Part shown: piece after piece, positions 44,672-53,358 of the stretch | How the letters are laid out: each line of letters starts with the position of its first letter | How positions within the stretch are numbered: the stretch's first letter is position 1 | Assembly: GCA_017794825.1 (NCBI GenBank) | Contig: CP051237.1 | Location: forward strand, 806,001 to 870,000 | Length of the DNA stretch: 64,000 nt | Reading direction: 5' to 3' | DNA from: Pararhizobium sp. | GTDB lineage: Bacteria; Pseudomonadota; Alphaproteobacteria; Rhizobiales; Rhizobiaceae | Notes under the pieces: model-generated | Database searches by the model: none | What the model was told of the DNA's origin: nothing | The model's input: the letters and a program-made list of their open reading frames with translations, nothing else | Made by a program: the position numbers and the translations under genes

Positions 44672-44932
44672 GGTCACGGTACTCCCCGGGCATATCCCTC
44701 GGTAACACGGCGCGTCAAATCCTGTGCCCGGCCGTCAGGAGCGAATCACTTGCCGCACCAATGATCAATTATTACCTGAAACCAGGTCTCGGCGAAACAA
44801 GACCCGACCGGGCGGCAAGAAAGCAACAGGAGAGCCTGTCGGCGGGGAAAGATATTTCTTCAAAAATATCAGCAAGTTCGTGAACTCACTTGCAGAGTCG
44901 ATTCCAATACTTCGCAGTTGCGATCAAGTCTT

Positions 44933-45583
44933 TCACGCGCTCCCCGCAGCCTCTTCTTCATGGGCGGCGGCCATAATTTCGTCCTCTTCGGCCACCTTGC
45001 CAAAGGACGGTCGGGAGATGATTTTCTCGATATAGGCGTCGAAAACCGGCGTCTTCGGCACGAGTCCGAAACGCGTCATCAGGTTCAGCGCCCCACCCCA
45101 GAGAAGGTCCGCCGCCGTTAATCGGTCGCCTGCCATGAACGCCTGCGTGGACAGGTTCGACTGGATGGCCGAGATGACTTTGTCGTAGTCCCCGTACGCG
45201 GATCGAGTTGCAGGCGGCGGTTCACGACCCATGGACTTGTCGATCAGTGCGGGTTCGAAGCATGACGAATAGAACACGATCCAGCGGAGAAAGGCGCCGC
45301 GGTCCGGATCGCCGATCGCAGGCGTGAGTCCGGCGTCCGGAAAGGCGTCGGACAGATAGATATAGATCGCAGACTGTTCCGTTACGACGGCGTCGCCGTG
45401 GCGGATCGCCGGCACCTTGCCAAGAGGATTGATCGCGAGATAGCCAGGCTCCCGCTGCTCGCCCTTCGCCATATTGAGGGTATGAAGCTCAAACGGAGCG
45501 CCCAGTTCCTCAAGCAGGACCCGAATGCCTGACGCGCGCGTTCGGGGCGAATAGTAGAGCGTTACTCTGTCCGGGATTGCCAT
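44933..45583 (-). CDS. Glutathione S-transferase family protein
   Basis: This 216-residue protein has a thioredoxin-like N-terminal domain (VTLYYSPRTRASGIRVLLEELGAPFELHTL, with cis-Pro in NPLGKVPAIRHGD and the glutathione-contact TEQSAIYIYLSD) and an alpha-helical C-terminal domain (TAADLLWGGALNLM). It conjugates glutathione to an electrophile or has a related role; substrate unknown. It is divergent from the aldo/keto reductase. The gap 44672-44932 holds a perfect inverted repeat GATATTT/AAATATC at 44851-44870 and no gene. Confidence 0.92.
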   Translation of the reverse strand: MAIPDRVTLYYSPRTRASGIRVLLEELGAPFELHTLNMAKGEQREPGYLAINPLGKVPAIRHGDAVVTEQSAIYIYLSDAFPDAGLTPAIGDPDRGAFLRWIVFYSSCFEPALIDKSMGREPPPATRSAYGDYDKVISAIQSNLSTQAFMAGDRLTAADLLWGGALNLMTRFGLVPKTPVFDAYIEKIISRPSFGKVAEEDEIMAAAHEEEAAGSA

Positions 45584-45720
45584 CTAAATCTCCAAATGCT
45601 GAAGTGTCCGAGATTGTTACTTTACGCTTCCATATCTGTCAGGATGTGTCCGACAGGATTGAGGCCATTTGCTGGTCGCAGACTGCGGCAGCCAGGCCGC
45701 GTTCTATCGGAGTTCGCCAA

Positions 45721-46602
45721 ATGAAACACCCTGTCTTCAAGCTGAACAACGGCGTCGATCTGCCCGCTGTCGGGCTCGGCGTCTTCCAGTCCGGGGAGGA
45801 CGGGACCGTCGACGCGGTCAAGACCGCGCTTTCCCTCGGCTATCGCATGATCGATACGGCGGCTGCTTATGGCAACGAGGCCTATGTCGGCCAGGGCCTT
45901 CGTGAAAGCGACGTCGCGCGGGAGGAAGTTTTTGTCCAGACGAAGCTCTGGATGAGCGACTACGGCTTCGACAAGGCGCTGCACGGATTCGACCGGTCGA
46001 TGAAAAATCTTGGCTTCGAGACGCTGGATCTCTATCTGCTGCACTGGCCGCAACCAAAACTGTTCGACCTCACGATCGAGAGCTGGAAAGCCCTGTCACG
46101 CCTTCTCGACGAGGGCCGTGTGCGCGCAATTGGCGTTTGCAACGCCTCTGTGGACCAAATGAGAAAACTGACAGATGCGACCGGGATAACGCCAGTCCTC
46201 AACCAGATCGAGTCGCATCCCTATTTTGCCCAGGCCGCGCTGCGCCAAGCCGCAAGCGAGATTGGCGTGCTCACCCAGGCCTGGTCGCCGATCGGAGGCA
46301 TCAGCCGCTACAAGGGAGATGGTTCGCTCGATCCGCTGAACGACGAAGTCCTGGTCGCGCTTTCCTCGAAATACGACAAGACTCCGGCCCAGATCATCCT
46401 GCGCTGGCATTTCCAGAACGGCGTTTCCATAATTCCCAAATCGACAAACCCCGGGCGCATCCGTGAGAATGCCGACATTTTCGACTTTGAACTCGAAGCC
46501 AGCGAGATCGCCGCAATAGACGCTCTCGACCGCGGTGAACGCGCCGGCGCTGATCCGGACGTCGCTTCCGTGCAATATTTCGGACGCGTTATCGAAGACT
46601 GA
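45721..46602 (+). CDS. Aldo/keto reductase
   Basis: This 293-residue NADPH-dependent reductase has the AKR opening FKLNNGVDLPAVGLGVFQSGED, the catalytic tetrad in MIDTAAAYGNE (Asp, Tyr), VQTKLW (Lys) and LLHWPQP (His), and the cofactor-binding end SIIPKSTNPGRIREN. It resembles the 2,5-diketo-D-gluconate reductase group. The ATG at 45721 is used because similarity begins there and CGGAG precedes it; the open frame extends upstream with no similarity. Confidence 0.94.
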   Translation: MKHPVFKLNNGVDLPAVGLGVFQSGEDGTVDAVKTALSLGYRMIDTAAAYGNEAYVGQGLRESDVAREEVFVQTKLWMSDYGFDKALHGFDRSMKNLGFETLDLYLLHWPQPKLFDLTIESWKALSRLLDEGRVRAIGVCNASVDQMRKLTDATGITPVLNQIESHPYFAQAALRQAASEIGVLTQAWSPIGGISRYKGDGSLDPLNDEVLVALSSKYDKTPAQIILRWHFQNGVSIIPKSTNPGRIRENADIFDFELEASEIAAIDALDRGERAGADPDVASVQYFGRVIED

Positions 46603-46640
46603 ACAGTCGAGGCAAACGCTTTGGCGTTGCTTCATGCACT

Positions 46641-48032
46641 TTATGGCGCGCAGTGGCACCGCGCAAAGCTCTCCGTATCCAGATTCGCGATGGCGCAGGC
46701 ATAGGCGGTCAAATCGGTCGCGGCGAGCGGCTCATGGCCCTGGTTGTAATCCCGCGTGTATACGTCGCGGGCCAAGCCGGGTCGGGCCAGGTCCTTCCAC
46801 AACCGAGCGACGGATTGCACCGAAAACTCCTTCTGGCCGTAGGCTTCGGAAAACACATATTCTTGCCGCCAGTCGCCGGCTACATCCGTTGAAAGAGTCT
46901 CCAGATTGGAGAGGTAGTATGTCGTATAATCCAGCGGCTTTCCGCTCTGGACGTCATAGGAGAACAGCTGAAACCCGGGATTCTGCCCGAAGACCGGGGA
47001 GATCGCCGGAACGATCTTGTCAACGGCGATCGCGCGCCCGTCTTCATCCAGAAGCAGCCGGAAATCGTCGGAATGGATGTGGCCGGAGAAGTTTATCTCC
47101 ATCGTTTCGGCATGGGATTGAAGGAGGGCGACAAGAGGTCCGGAGATGTCTTCCCGCAGGAACGGAACGATGCCGGCGCGGCAACTTTTCGCCTGGGCGT
47201 GAAGCGTTGAATATGCGTCGATACCCCACGGAATGTGGTGTACGATCCAGACCTTTGCGTCCTTGGCTGCTTGTTCGGCGAGCTTTGCGCGCAACCATTG
47301 AAGTTGCCGCCAGGCCGCGTCCTGGCCGCCGGAACCGCATTTGTTGGCGTATTCGCGAGACCACAGGACGTCGTTGAGAACAAGGATCACGGCCTCATCG
47401 ACTGTCGGGTGGCGCACCGCATAATAGCCGCCAGCCCGATAACTCTCTTCGAAATCCGCCGTGACGCGTTCACTGCCGGCGGCGTTACGCACGAATTCGG
47501 CGGTTTGGCCGAGAAACTCCCCGCCCGGTTCTATTGCGTAGTCGCCGCACTCGGAATCCGTGTTGCCCAGGGCGACGATCAACGGCTTGCCCGGTAGCGC
47601 GCGGTTCAGCGCCTCGATCACGAACCTTGCGGTGCGTTCGGCAAAATGGCGCTGTTCGACAGAGCCAATCGCCACGTCGAATGCGCTCGCAGCGTCCGCC
47701 TCGAAATTATGGGACAGAAGATCACCCGGAAAAATGACGAAATCGGCGTCAGCCATACGTGCAGCGATAGCGTGGAGCGCGGATTGGAGCAGTACGAAGT
47801 TAGTGTCGTTCCCCCATTGTGAAGCGCGCTCCCCCGGAAACTTCGAAAAATGCGCAGTCCACTGGCTGATGTCGACCGTCCTCAGATCCCTTGCCATTTG
47901 CGGAGGCTGGAATGGATCGAAGTGAATGTCAGACACCACGCCGAAGGAACCGGACGGATCTGCGGAGACGGCGGCGCCCGACAACAGGACCAGTCCGAGA
48001 CAAGCGATCAGAGCCTTTGCAAACGACCGCAT
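46641..48032 (-). CDS. Secreted metallophosphoesterase, acid sphingomyelinase-like
   Basis: This 463-residue calcineurin-type phosphodiesterase has a signal peptide (MRSFAKALIACLGLVLLSGAAVSA) and metal motifs SDIHFDPF, FPGDLL, VHHIPWG and FSGHIHSDD. The usual GNHD/E motif reads GNTDSECGDY, so the canonical catalytic His is replaced by Thr; this variation occurs in some sphingomyelinase-like branches. Two Cys-rich ends (CRAG and CHCAP) suggest disulphides. It probably cleaves a phosphodiester or phosphomonoester outside the cytoplasm. Confidence 0.87.
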   Translation of the reverse strand: MRSFAKALIACLGLVLLSGAAVSADPSGSFGVVSDIHFDPFQPPQMARDLRTVDISQWTAHFSKFPGERASQWGNDTNFVLLQSALHAIAARMADADFVIFPGDLLSHNFEADAASAFDVAIGSVEQRHFAERTARFVIEALNRALPGKPLIVALGNTDSECGDYAIEPGGEFLGQTAEFVRNAAGSERVTADFEESYRAGGYYAVRHPTVDEAVILVLNDVLWSREYANKCGSGGQDAAWRQLQWLRAKLAEQAAKDAKVWIVHHIPWGIDAYSTLHAQAKSCRAGIVPFLREDISGPLVALLQSHAETMEINFSGHIHSDDFRLLLDEDGRAIAVDKIVPAISPVFGQNPGFQLFSYDVQSGKPLDYTTYYLSNLETLSTDVAGDWRQEYVFSEAYGQKEFSVQSVARLWKDLARPGLARDVYTRDYNQGHEPLAATDLTAYACAIANLDTESFARCHCAP

Positions 48033-48039
48033 CTCCGGA

Positions 48040-48738
48040 TTACTCCGGAGGACCTATCTTGAGTTCGACGGACGCCAGGCCGTTCACGCCGCCTGTCAAC
48101 ACATCTCCAGGCTGCACGGGGCCAACGCCGGAGGGCGTGCCAGTGTATATGAGATCGCCGGGCTGCAGATGATAATAGCCGGACAGGTGGCTGATCAGTT
48201 CCGGAATGCTCCACACGAGATCGGAGAGCTTCTGGTCCTGTTTCGTCACGTCGCCCACCTTCAGCCATATCCGTTGCGGACCGATTTCGCCGAACTCGGC
48301 GGCCCTGGTGATTTCCGACATGATCGCAGAATTCTCGAACGCCTTGCCGAAGTCCCAGGGACGTCCTTTCACCCGCGCCTGCTGTTGCAGATCGCGCCGC
48401 GTCATATCCACGCCGACTGCGTAGCCGAAAACAACGGAAGGCGCATCGGTGACGCTTATGCGAAACGCCGGCGCGCCGATGGCGATGACAAACTCCACTT
48501 CGTGATGCAGATCTTCAGTGCCGGGCGCGTAGGGCGTTTCCGCGCCACTGAGAACAATCGCGCTCGCTGGCTTCGTGAAATAGAACGGCGCTTCGCGATC
48601 GACTTCCTGCCCCATTTCAGCGGCGTGAGCGACATAGTTCCGGCCGACGCAGAAGATGCGGTGAACGGGGTAGCCGGCTGTTTCTCCCTTGACGGGAATG
48701 ACTGGAGCGGCAGGGACGTCAAACAGCGTTTCGGTCAT
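48040..48738 (-). CDS. Fumarylacetoacetate hydrolase-family protein (acylpyruvase/fumarylpyruvate hydrolase type)
   Basis: This 232-residue single-domain FAH-fold enzyme has the pattern IFCVGRNYVAHAAEMG, PFYFTKPASAIV, metal ligands in HHEVEFVIAIG and later D in YAVGVDMTRRDLQ, and the closing PGDLIYTGTPSGVGPV. The short length and the start sequence fit fumarylpyruvate or acylpyruvate hydrolases as well as isomerase/decarboxylase HpaG types. ATG 48738 follows AGGAAAG and overlaps the alpha/beta hydrolase by 20 bases. With the Hpa genes it may process a ring-cleavage product. Confidence 0.88.
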   Translation of the reverse strand: MTETLFDVPAAPVIPVKGETAGYPVHRIFCVGRNYVAHAAEMGQEVDREAPFYFTKPASAIVLSGAETPYAPGTEDLHHEVEFVIAIGAPAFRISVTDAPSVVFGYAVGVDMTRRDLQQQARVKGRPWDFGKAFENSAIMSEITRAAEFGEIGPQRIWLKVGDVTKQDQKLSDLVWSIPELISHLSGYYHLQPGDLIYTGTPSGVGPVQPGDVLTGGVNGLASVELKIGPPE

Positions 48739-49615
48739 CAAATGGTTCTTTCCTGATTCGATTGGATGTGTTGGCCGCGTTCTTTTTGCGCAAAAGTTCA
48801 TCGACCAACAAGGCGTTGACCGTATCCGGCTCTTCATATTGCACCCAGTGCCCTGCGCCGGGAACGACATGAAAACGGTTCCGGGGGTCGATGGCCAGAA
48901 GCGCCTCGCGGCGCTCTTCAAGATAACCTTTGACGACGGCGTCGTCTTCTCCCCAGATCGCCGTGACGCTGACGGGCCAGCGCTCCAGGCAATCCTTCAA
49001 GAGCATGGGATCGTTTGCGAGCCGGTGCCGGAACCGCGTCGCTTCGGCGTTTTGCGCCTGGATATTGATCGCCGTCTCGTCAATCGTCTCCGGGCGCGCG
49101 AGCATCATTGTCTCGAGATTGTGGCGATGCGCCGCCATACGTTCCTCGTTACCTTGCGCGAACCGCCAGCTGCGCATCGCATTGCGCCGGCTGTTGACCC
49201 GTCCCAGACCGCCAGCGCCGACCATAACCATACGGTCGACCCGGTCGCGACGATGGGCGAGCAGATGACCCGCAACCCAGGCTCCAAAGGAAAAGCCGGC
49301 TACAGAAAACCTCGGCCCGACCGGCAGCTGCTCGATATCTTCCGACAGACTTTCGGCAATCGCGGCAACGGACGTCTGCACCAGCGGATCCGAATCCCCG
49401 AAGCCGGGCATATCCGGCACAAGAAGCTGGAAGCGCCGCGAAAGCGGTTCGATATTGCGAAACCAGTGTCTCCACGAACCCCATCCGCCGTGCAGCAGGA
49501 TCAGGGATGGCCCCTCTCCCCAGATACGCCAATGCGTCGTTCCGGAGGAATGCTCGATACGGTGAACCCGGGCAATGGAGTCCAGTTCCTCGATTGTCGT
49601 GATGTTGTTCAGCAT
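48719..49615 (-). CDS. Alpha/beta hydrolase, possible C-C bond hydrolase
   Basis: This 298-residue protein has an oxyanion motif LLHGGWGSWRHW, the nucleophile elbow AGFSFGAWV (Ser), an acid in AIWGEDDAVV and His in VPGAGHWVQYE, that is, a full catalytic triad. The style is like meta-cleavage product hydrolases (MhpC type), but esterases look alike. The ATG at 49615 lacks a clear ribosome-binding site; a TTG at 49666 is possible. It is the first gene after hpaR on the same strand. Confidence 0.87.
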   Translation of the reverse strand: MLNNITTIEELDSIARVHRIEHSSGTTHWRIWGEGPSLILLHGGWGSWRHWFRNIEPLSRRFQLLVPDMPGFGDSDPLVQTSVAAIAESLSEDIEQLPVGPRFSVAGFSFGAWVAGHLLAHRRDRVDRMVMVGAGGLGRVNSRRNAMRSWRFAQGNEERMAAHRHNLETMMLARPETIDETAINIQAQNAEATRFRHRLANDPMLLKDCLERWPVSVTAIWGEDDAVVKGYLEERREALLAIDPRNRFHVVPGAGHWVQYEEPDTVNALLVDELLRKKNAANTSNRIRKEPFDDRNAV

Positions 49616-49702
49616 GAAGATGATAGTGCGCGCAAAATCGAATTGGCGCTCCCCGCCGACGATCAACAGGGTCCGCCAGACAGGAAATCGTGAATCGCCT
49701 GT

Positions 49703-50275
49703 TCAGGCGATTTTCTTCTTCGGTCGCCCCCTGATATGTGAACGACCTTCAGTGGGCGGCGGTTCGGTAACGGCCGATTCATATTCCGGAACGGGCGGAA
49801 GATCGCGTATGGTCGCCTCCAGTTCACTCAACAAATCCTGTAACTGTCGTGTCCGCTCCAACCCGAATGCGTCGGAAATTTCGCCGTATATCTCCTCGAC
49901 TTGAGGCCCCGCGCCTTCAATCACCGCCAACCCTGCCTGGGTGATGCTGACGATAGACCTGCGAAGGTCCTCCATGTCCTGTGTCTTGGTGATAAGACCG
50001 CGATCCTCCAGATCTTTCAGAATCCTCGAAAGCGAGGGCGGCAAAAGGCATGTCGCCCTCGCCAGAACGGTTACTTCCGTTTTCTCGACCGAGCTCAACG
50101 CGCGCAGGACGCGCCATTGTTGCTCCGTTATGTTGAAAGTCCTCAATGGCGCCCGAAACCGGGTCATCATACTTTCGCGCGCCCTAAGCAGGGCCAATGG
50201 TAGTGAATTCGTGAAACTTCGCAGTCTTACCCTCGTGCCGCCCATCTTACCGGCCGATGTCATCTGCTCTCCCAT
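49703..50275 (-). CDS. hpaR: MarR-family regulator of aromatic catabolism (HpaR-like)
   Basis: This 190-residue MarR protein has a winged helix (ITEQQWRVLRALSSVEKTEVTVLARATCLLPPSLSRILKDLEDRGLITK) characteristic of HpaR, the homoprotocatechuate-operon repressor, with a basic C-terminal tail (RGRPKKKIA) that is longer than usual. It is divergent from hpaF. An 8-bp inverted repeat GCCTCCAT/ATGGAGGC lies in the gap (50295-50302 and 50364-50371). Confidence 0.88.
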   Translation of the reverse strand: MGEQMTSAGKMGGTRVRLRSFTNSLPLALLRARESMMTRFRAPLRTFNITEQQWRVLRALSSVEKTEVTVLARATCLLPPSLSRILKDLEDRGLITKTQDMEDLRRSIVSITQAGLAVIEGAGPQVEEIYGEISDAFGLERTRQLQDLLSELEATIRDLPPVPEYESAVTEPPPTEGRSHIRGRPKKKIA

Positions 50276-50435
50276 CCGTATTCATAGTATGTTCGCCTCC
50301 ATGAGCATAATCGCACAAAAGCGAAGGTTGTGGCAACGTCATAAGGCAAACTGTCCGTGCTAAATGGAGGCTGTTGATAACCGGAACGCCCATCCTGTAA
50401 GATTCCGCCGGGGCGCATTTATCGGGAGGACGCTG
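50276..50435. promoter_or_regulatory. hpaR-hpaF divergent control region
   Basis: Half-sites GCCTCCAT (50295-50302) and ATGGAGGC (50364-50371) face each other 61 bases apart, a layout that could seat two regulator dimers. Assignment to HpaR is inference. The 3' end holds a strong GGGAGG ribosome-binding site for hpaF. Confidence 0.35.
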
Positions 50436-50822
50436 TTGCCGCACATCACACTTGAATATTCCGCCAACCTGGAACAAAGGGCGGACATGAAAGCGCTGTG
50501 CATGCATGTGCGTGACGCGGCTCTCGCCACCGGTTTGTTCGAGACCGGCGCGATCCGGGTCAGGGCTTTCCGGTGCGACCATTATGCCATTGCCGACGAC
50601 CACCCCGATGATGCATTTGTTCATATCGATATCCGGATCGGAAGAGGCCGGACGGAGGAGGACAAGAAAATGTTGGGACAGGCTGTTTTCGACCGCGCCG
50701 CGGAGGAACTTGCGCCACTGTTCGAAACGCCGCATCTGGCGTTGTCGCTGTACCTGCAGGAAGTCCCACCGGAATCCAGCTGGAAAAAGAACGGCATCCA
50801 CCGGCGTTTCAGAAAGAACTGA
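50436..50822 (+). CDS. hpaF: 5-carboxymethyl-2-hydroxymuconate isomerase
   Basis: This 128-residue tautomerase starts at TTG 50436. The start is fixed by GGGAGG a few bases upstream and by chemistry: enzymes of the 4-oxalocrotonate tautomerase/CHMI family use the N-terminal proline exposed after Met removal, and here the second codon is Pro (M-PHITLEYSANLEQ). An ATG-initiated reading 24 codons upstream would bury this Pro. It converts 5-carboxymethyl-2-hydroxymuconate to the keto isomer in homoprotocatechuate breakdown. Confidence 0.93.
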   Translation: MPHITLEYSANLEQRADMKALCMHVRDAALATGLFETGAIRVRAFRCDHYAIADDHPDDAFVHIDIRIGRGRTEEDKKMLGQAVFDRAAEELAPLFETPHLALSLYLQEVPPESSWKKNGIHRRFRKN

Positions 50823-50832
50823 TGGAGTCATC

Positions 50833-52350
50833 ATGCCTGTGTTCGAAGACAATCTGGGGAAAGCAGAATCCTATCTCGCCCGGTTTCGTGAGCACGGCGT
50901 GCTCAATCACATCGGCGGAGAAGCGGTCCCCGCCGCGTCCGGCGAGACCTTCCAGTCAATATCGCCTGTCGATCTGAAACCACTCGCGGATGTGGCGAAA
51001 GGCGGCGTCGAAGACGTCGACAGGGCGGCGAAGGCCGCAAAGGCGGCCTTTGCGGAATGGCGTGAAATGCCGGGCGCGGACAGAAAGAAGCTCCTCCACA
51101 AAATCGCAGACGCCATCGTCGCCCGGGCCGAGGAGATATCCTTTGTCGAAAGCGTGGACACCGGCCAGGCGATCCGTTTCATGTCGAAAGCGGCGCTGCG
51201 CGGCGCGGAAAACTTCCGGTTCTTCGCCGACCGCGCGCCCGAGGCGCGTGACGGCAAGGCGCTGCGCAAGGAAGGGCAACTTAACATTACATCGAGACGT
51301 CCGATCGGACCTGTCGGCATTATCACGCCGTGGAACACGCCTTTCATGCTGTCGACCTGGAAGATCGCGCCGGCGCTTGCCGCGGGTTGCACCGTGGTCC
51401 ACAAACCGGCGGAATTCTCTCCGCTTACGGCCCGCCTCCTCGTCGAGATCGCCGAGGAAGCCGGCCTGCCGAAGGGCGTATGGAACCTTGTCAACGGCCT
51501 GGGCGAAGACGCCGGCAAGGCCCTGACGGAACATCCCGACATCAAGGCGATCGGTTTCGTCGGTGAAGGCCGCACCGGCTCGATGATCATGGCGCAGGGC
51601 GCCGCGACGCTGAAGCGAGTCCATTTCGAACTGGGCGGCAAGAACCCGGTAATCGTCTTTGCCGACAGCGACCTCGAGCGCGCCGCGGACGCCGCCGTGT
51701 TCATGATCTATTCGCTGAACGGCGAGCGCTGCACGTCCTCGAGCCGTCTGCTTGTGGAGGAATCCATCTATGACGCTTTCACCGCCAAGGTCGCCGAGCG
51801 CGCGTCCAGGATCAAGGTCGGCCACCCTCTTGACCCGGACACGGTTGTCGGTCCGCTGATCCATCCGGTGCACGAAAAGAAGGTCCTTTCCTATTTCGAT
51901 ATCGCGCGGTCGGAAGGAGCGACGATCGCGACAGGCGGAGAGAAGGCCGACGGTCCGGGCGGCGGCTGCTATGTCAAGCCGACCCTCTTTACCGGAGCGA
52001 CAAACGCAATGCGCATTTCGCGGGAGGAGATATTCGGGCCGGTGCTGACAGCCATGTCCTTCCGGGACGAAGCTGAAGCCCTGGCGCTGGCAAATGACGT
52101 GGAATACGGGCTGACAGCCTATCTTTGGACGTCGGACCTGACGCGGGCCCTGCGCATGACAGACAGGCTAGAAGCCGGCATGATGTGGGTCAATTCAGAG
52201 AATGTCCGGCATTTGCCGACCCCGTTCGGCGGCGTCAAGAGTTCCGGCATCGGCCGTGACGGCGGCGACTGGTCATTCGATTTCTACATGGAAACCGTCA
52301 ACACGGCCTTCGCGACAGAGGCCCACAAGATCCCGAAACTGGGGCAATGA
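50833..52350 (+). CDS. hpaE: 5-carboxymethyl-2-hydroxymuconate semialdehyde dehydrogenase
   Basis: This 505-residue aldehyde dehydrogenase oxidises the ring-cleavage semialdehyde made by HpaD. Active-site Glu266 (FELGGKNP) and Cys300 (NGERCTSSSRL) are present, with PWNTPFMLSTWKIAPAL and the C-terminal SGIGRDGGDWSFDFYMETVN typical of HpaE. ATG 50833 has TGGAG upstream and follows hpaF by 10 bases. Confidence 0.93.
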   Translation: MPVFEDNLGKAESYLARFREHGVLNHIGGEAVPAASGETFQSISPVDLKPLADVAKGGVEDVDRAAKAAKAAFAEWREMPGADRKKLLHKIADAIVARAEEISFVESVDTGQAIRFMSKAALRGAENFRFFADRAPEARDGKALRKEGQLNITSRRPIGPVGIITPWNTPFMLSTWKIAPALAAGCTVVHKPAEFSPLTARLLVEIAEEAGLPKGVWNLVNGLGEDAGKALTEHPDIKAIGFVGEGRTGSMIMAQGAATLKRVHFELGGKNPVIVFADSDLERAADAAVFMIYSLNGERCTSSSRLLVEESIYDAFTAKVAERASRIKVGHPLDPDTVVGPLIHPVHEKKVLSYFDIARSEGATIATGGEKADGPGGGCYVKPTLFTGATNAMRISREEIFGPVLTAMSFRDEAEALALANDVEYGLTAYLWTSDLTRALRMTDRLEAGMMWVNSENVRHLPTPFGGVKSSGIGRDGGDWSFDFYMETVNTAFATEAHKIPKLGQ

Positions 52351-52362
52351 CAGGAGCGAGGC

Positions 52363-53343
52363 ATGCCCGTACCACCATCCAATCTCTATCCGGCGTTCAA
52401 TATCGTCCGTCTCAGCCATGTCGAGCTTATCGTCACTGATCTGGCGCGAAGCCGCGCCTTCTATGTCGACACGCTCGGCATGCAGGTCACCGACGAGAAC
52501 GACGAGGAGATCTTCCTGCGCGCCATGGAAGAGCGCGGTCACCACTGCATCATCCTGAAGCAGGGCGACGAACCGGCGGCCAACTTTCTGGGATTCAAGG
52601 TTTACGCCGACGAAGATCTTGATCGCGCCGGCGAGTTTTTCGCCTCGAAGGGTCTCGCGACGGAATGGGTGCAGAGAGCCTATCAGGGCCGTACGTTGCG
52701 AACCCATTGTCCGCAGGGCATACCGCTGGAATTCTACGCCAAAATGGACCGCCTTGCACCGATCCATCAGAAATACGACCGCTATCACGGCGTGAAACCG
52801 TTGCGCATCGACCATTTCAACTGCTTTACGCCGGATGTCGACGCGTCCGTCGCCTTCTACAACGAGATGGGCTTCCGGGTGACAGAATACACCGAGGACG
52901 AAGTATCGAAGAAGCTCTGGGCGGCCTGGATGCACCGCAAGGGCAATATTCACGACATGGCGTTCACCAACGGTCTCGGGCCGCGGCTGCATCATCTGGC
53001 CTTCTGGGTGCCGACGCCTCTCAACATCATCGATCTTCTCGACATCATGTCGACGTCAGGATACCTCGCCAATATCGAACGGGGACCTGGCCGGCACGGC
53101 ATTTCCAACGCCTTCTTCCTCTATGTACGCGACCCGGACGGCCATCGGGTAGAGCTTTACTGTTCAGACTATCAGACTGTCGATCCGGACCTCGAACCGA
53201 TCAAATGGGATCTCACGGATCCGCAACGGCAGACGCTCTGGGGCGCGCCGGCGCCGCGGTCCTGGTTCGAGCAGGGCAGCATATTCGTCGGCAGCGAGCT
53301 TCGGGAACCGGAATTGAAGGCGCAGCCGATCGTCGCGCCCTGA
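52363..53343 (+). CDS. hpaD: 3,4-dihydroxyphenylacetate (homoprotocatechuate) 2,3-dioxygenase
   Basis: This 326-residue type I extradiol dioxygenase opens the ring of 3,4-dihydroxyphenylacetate. It has two vicinal-oxygen-chelate repeats; the metal ligands are His151 (RIDHFN), His211 (RLHHLAFW) and Glu264 (HRVELYC). A catalytic His is in NIHDMAFT (197). The 13-base gap to hpaE and shared strand support one operon. No 4-hydroxyphenylacetate hydroxylase (HpaBC) is visible in the window. Confidence 0.94.
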   Translation: MPVPPSNLYPAFNIVRLSHVELIVTDLARSRAFYVDTLGMQVTDENDEEIFLRAMEERGHHCIILKQGDEPAANFLGFKVYADEDLDRAGEFFASKGLATEWVQRAYQGRTLRTHCPQGIPLEFYAKMDRLAPIHQKYDRYHGVKPLRIDHFNCFTPDVDASVAFYNEMGFRVTEYTEDEVSKKLWAAWMHRKGNIHDMAFTNGLGPRLHHLAFWVPTPLNIIDLLDIMSTSGYLANIERGPGRHGISNAFFLYVRDPDGHRVELYCSDYQTVDPDLEPIKWDLTDPQRQTLWGAPAPRSWFEQGSIFVGSELREPELKAQPIVAP

Positions 53344-53358
53344 AGAAAGCAAGAGTTC

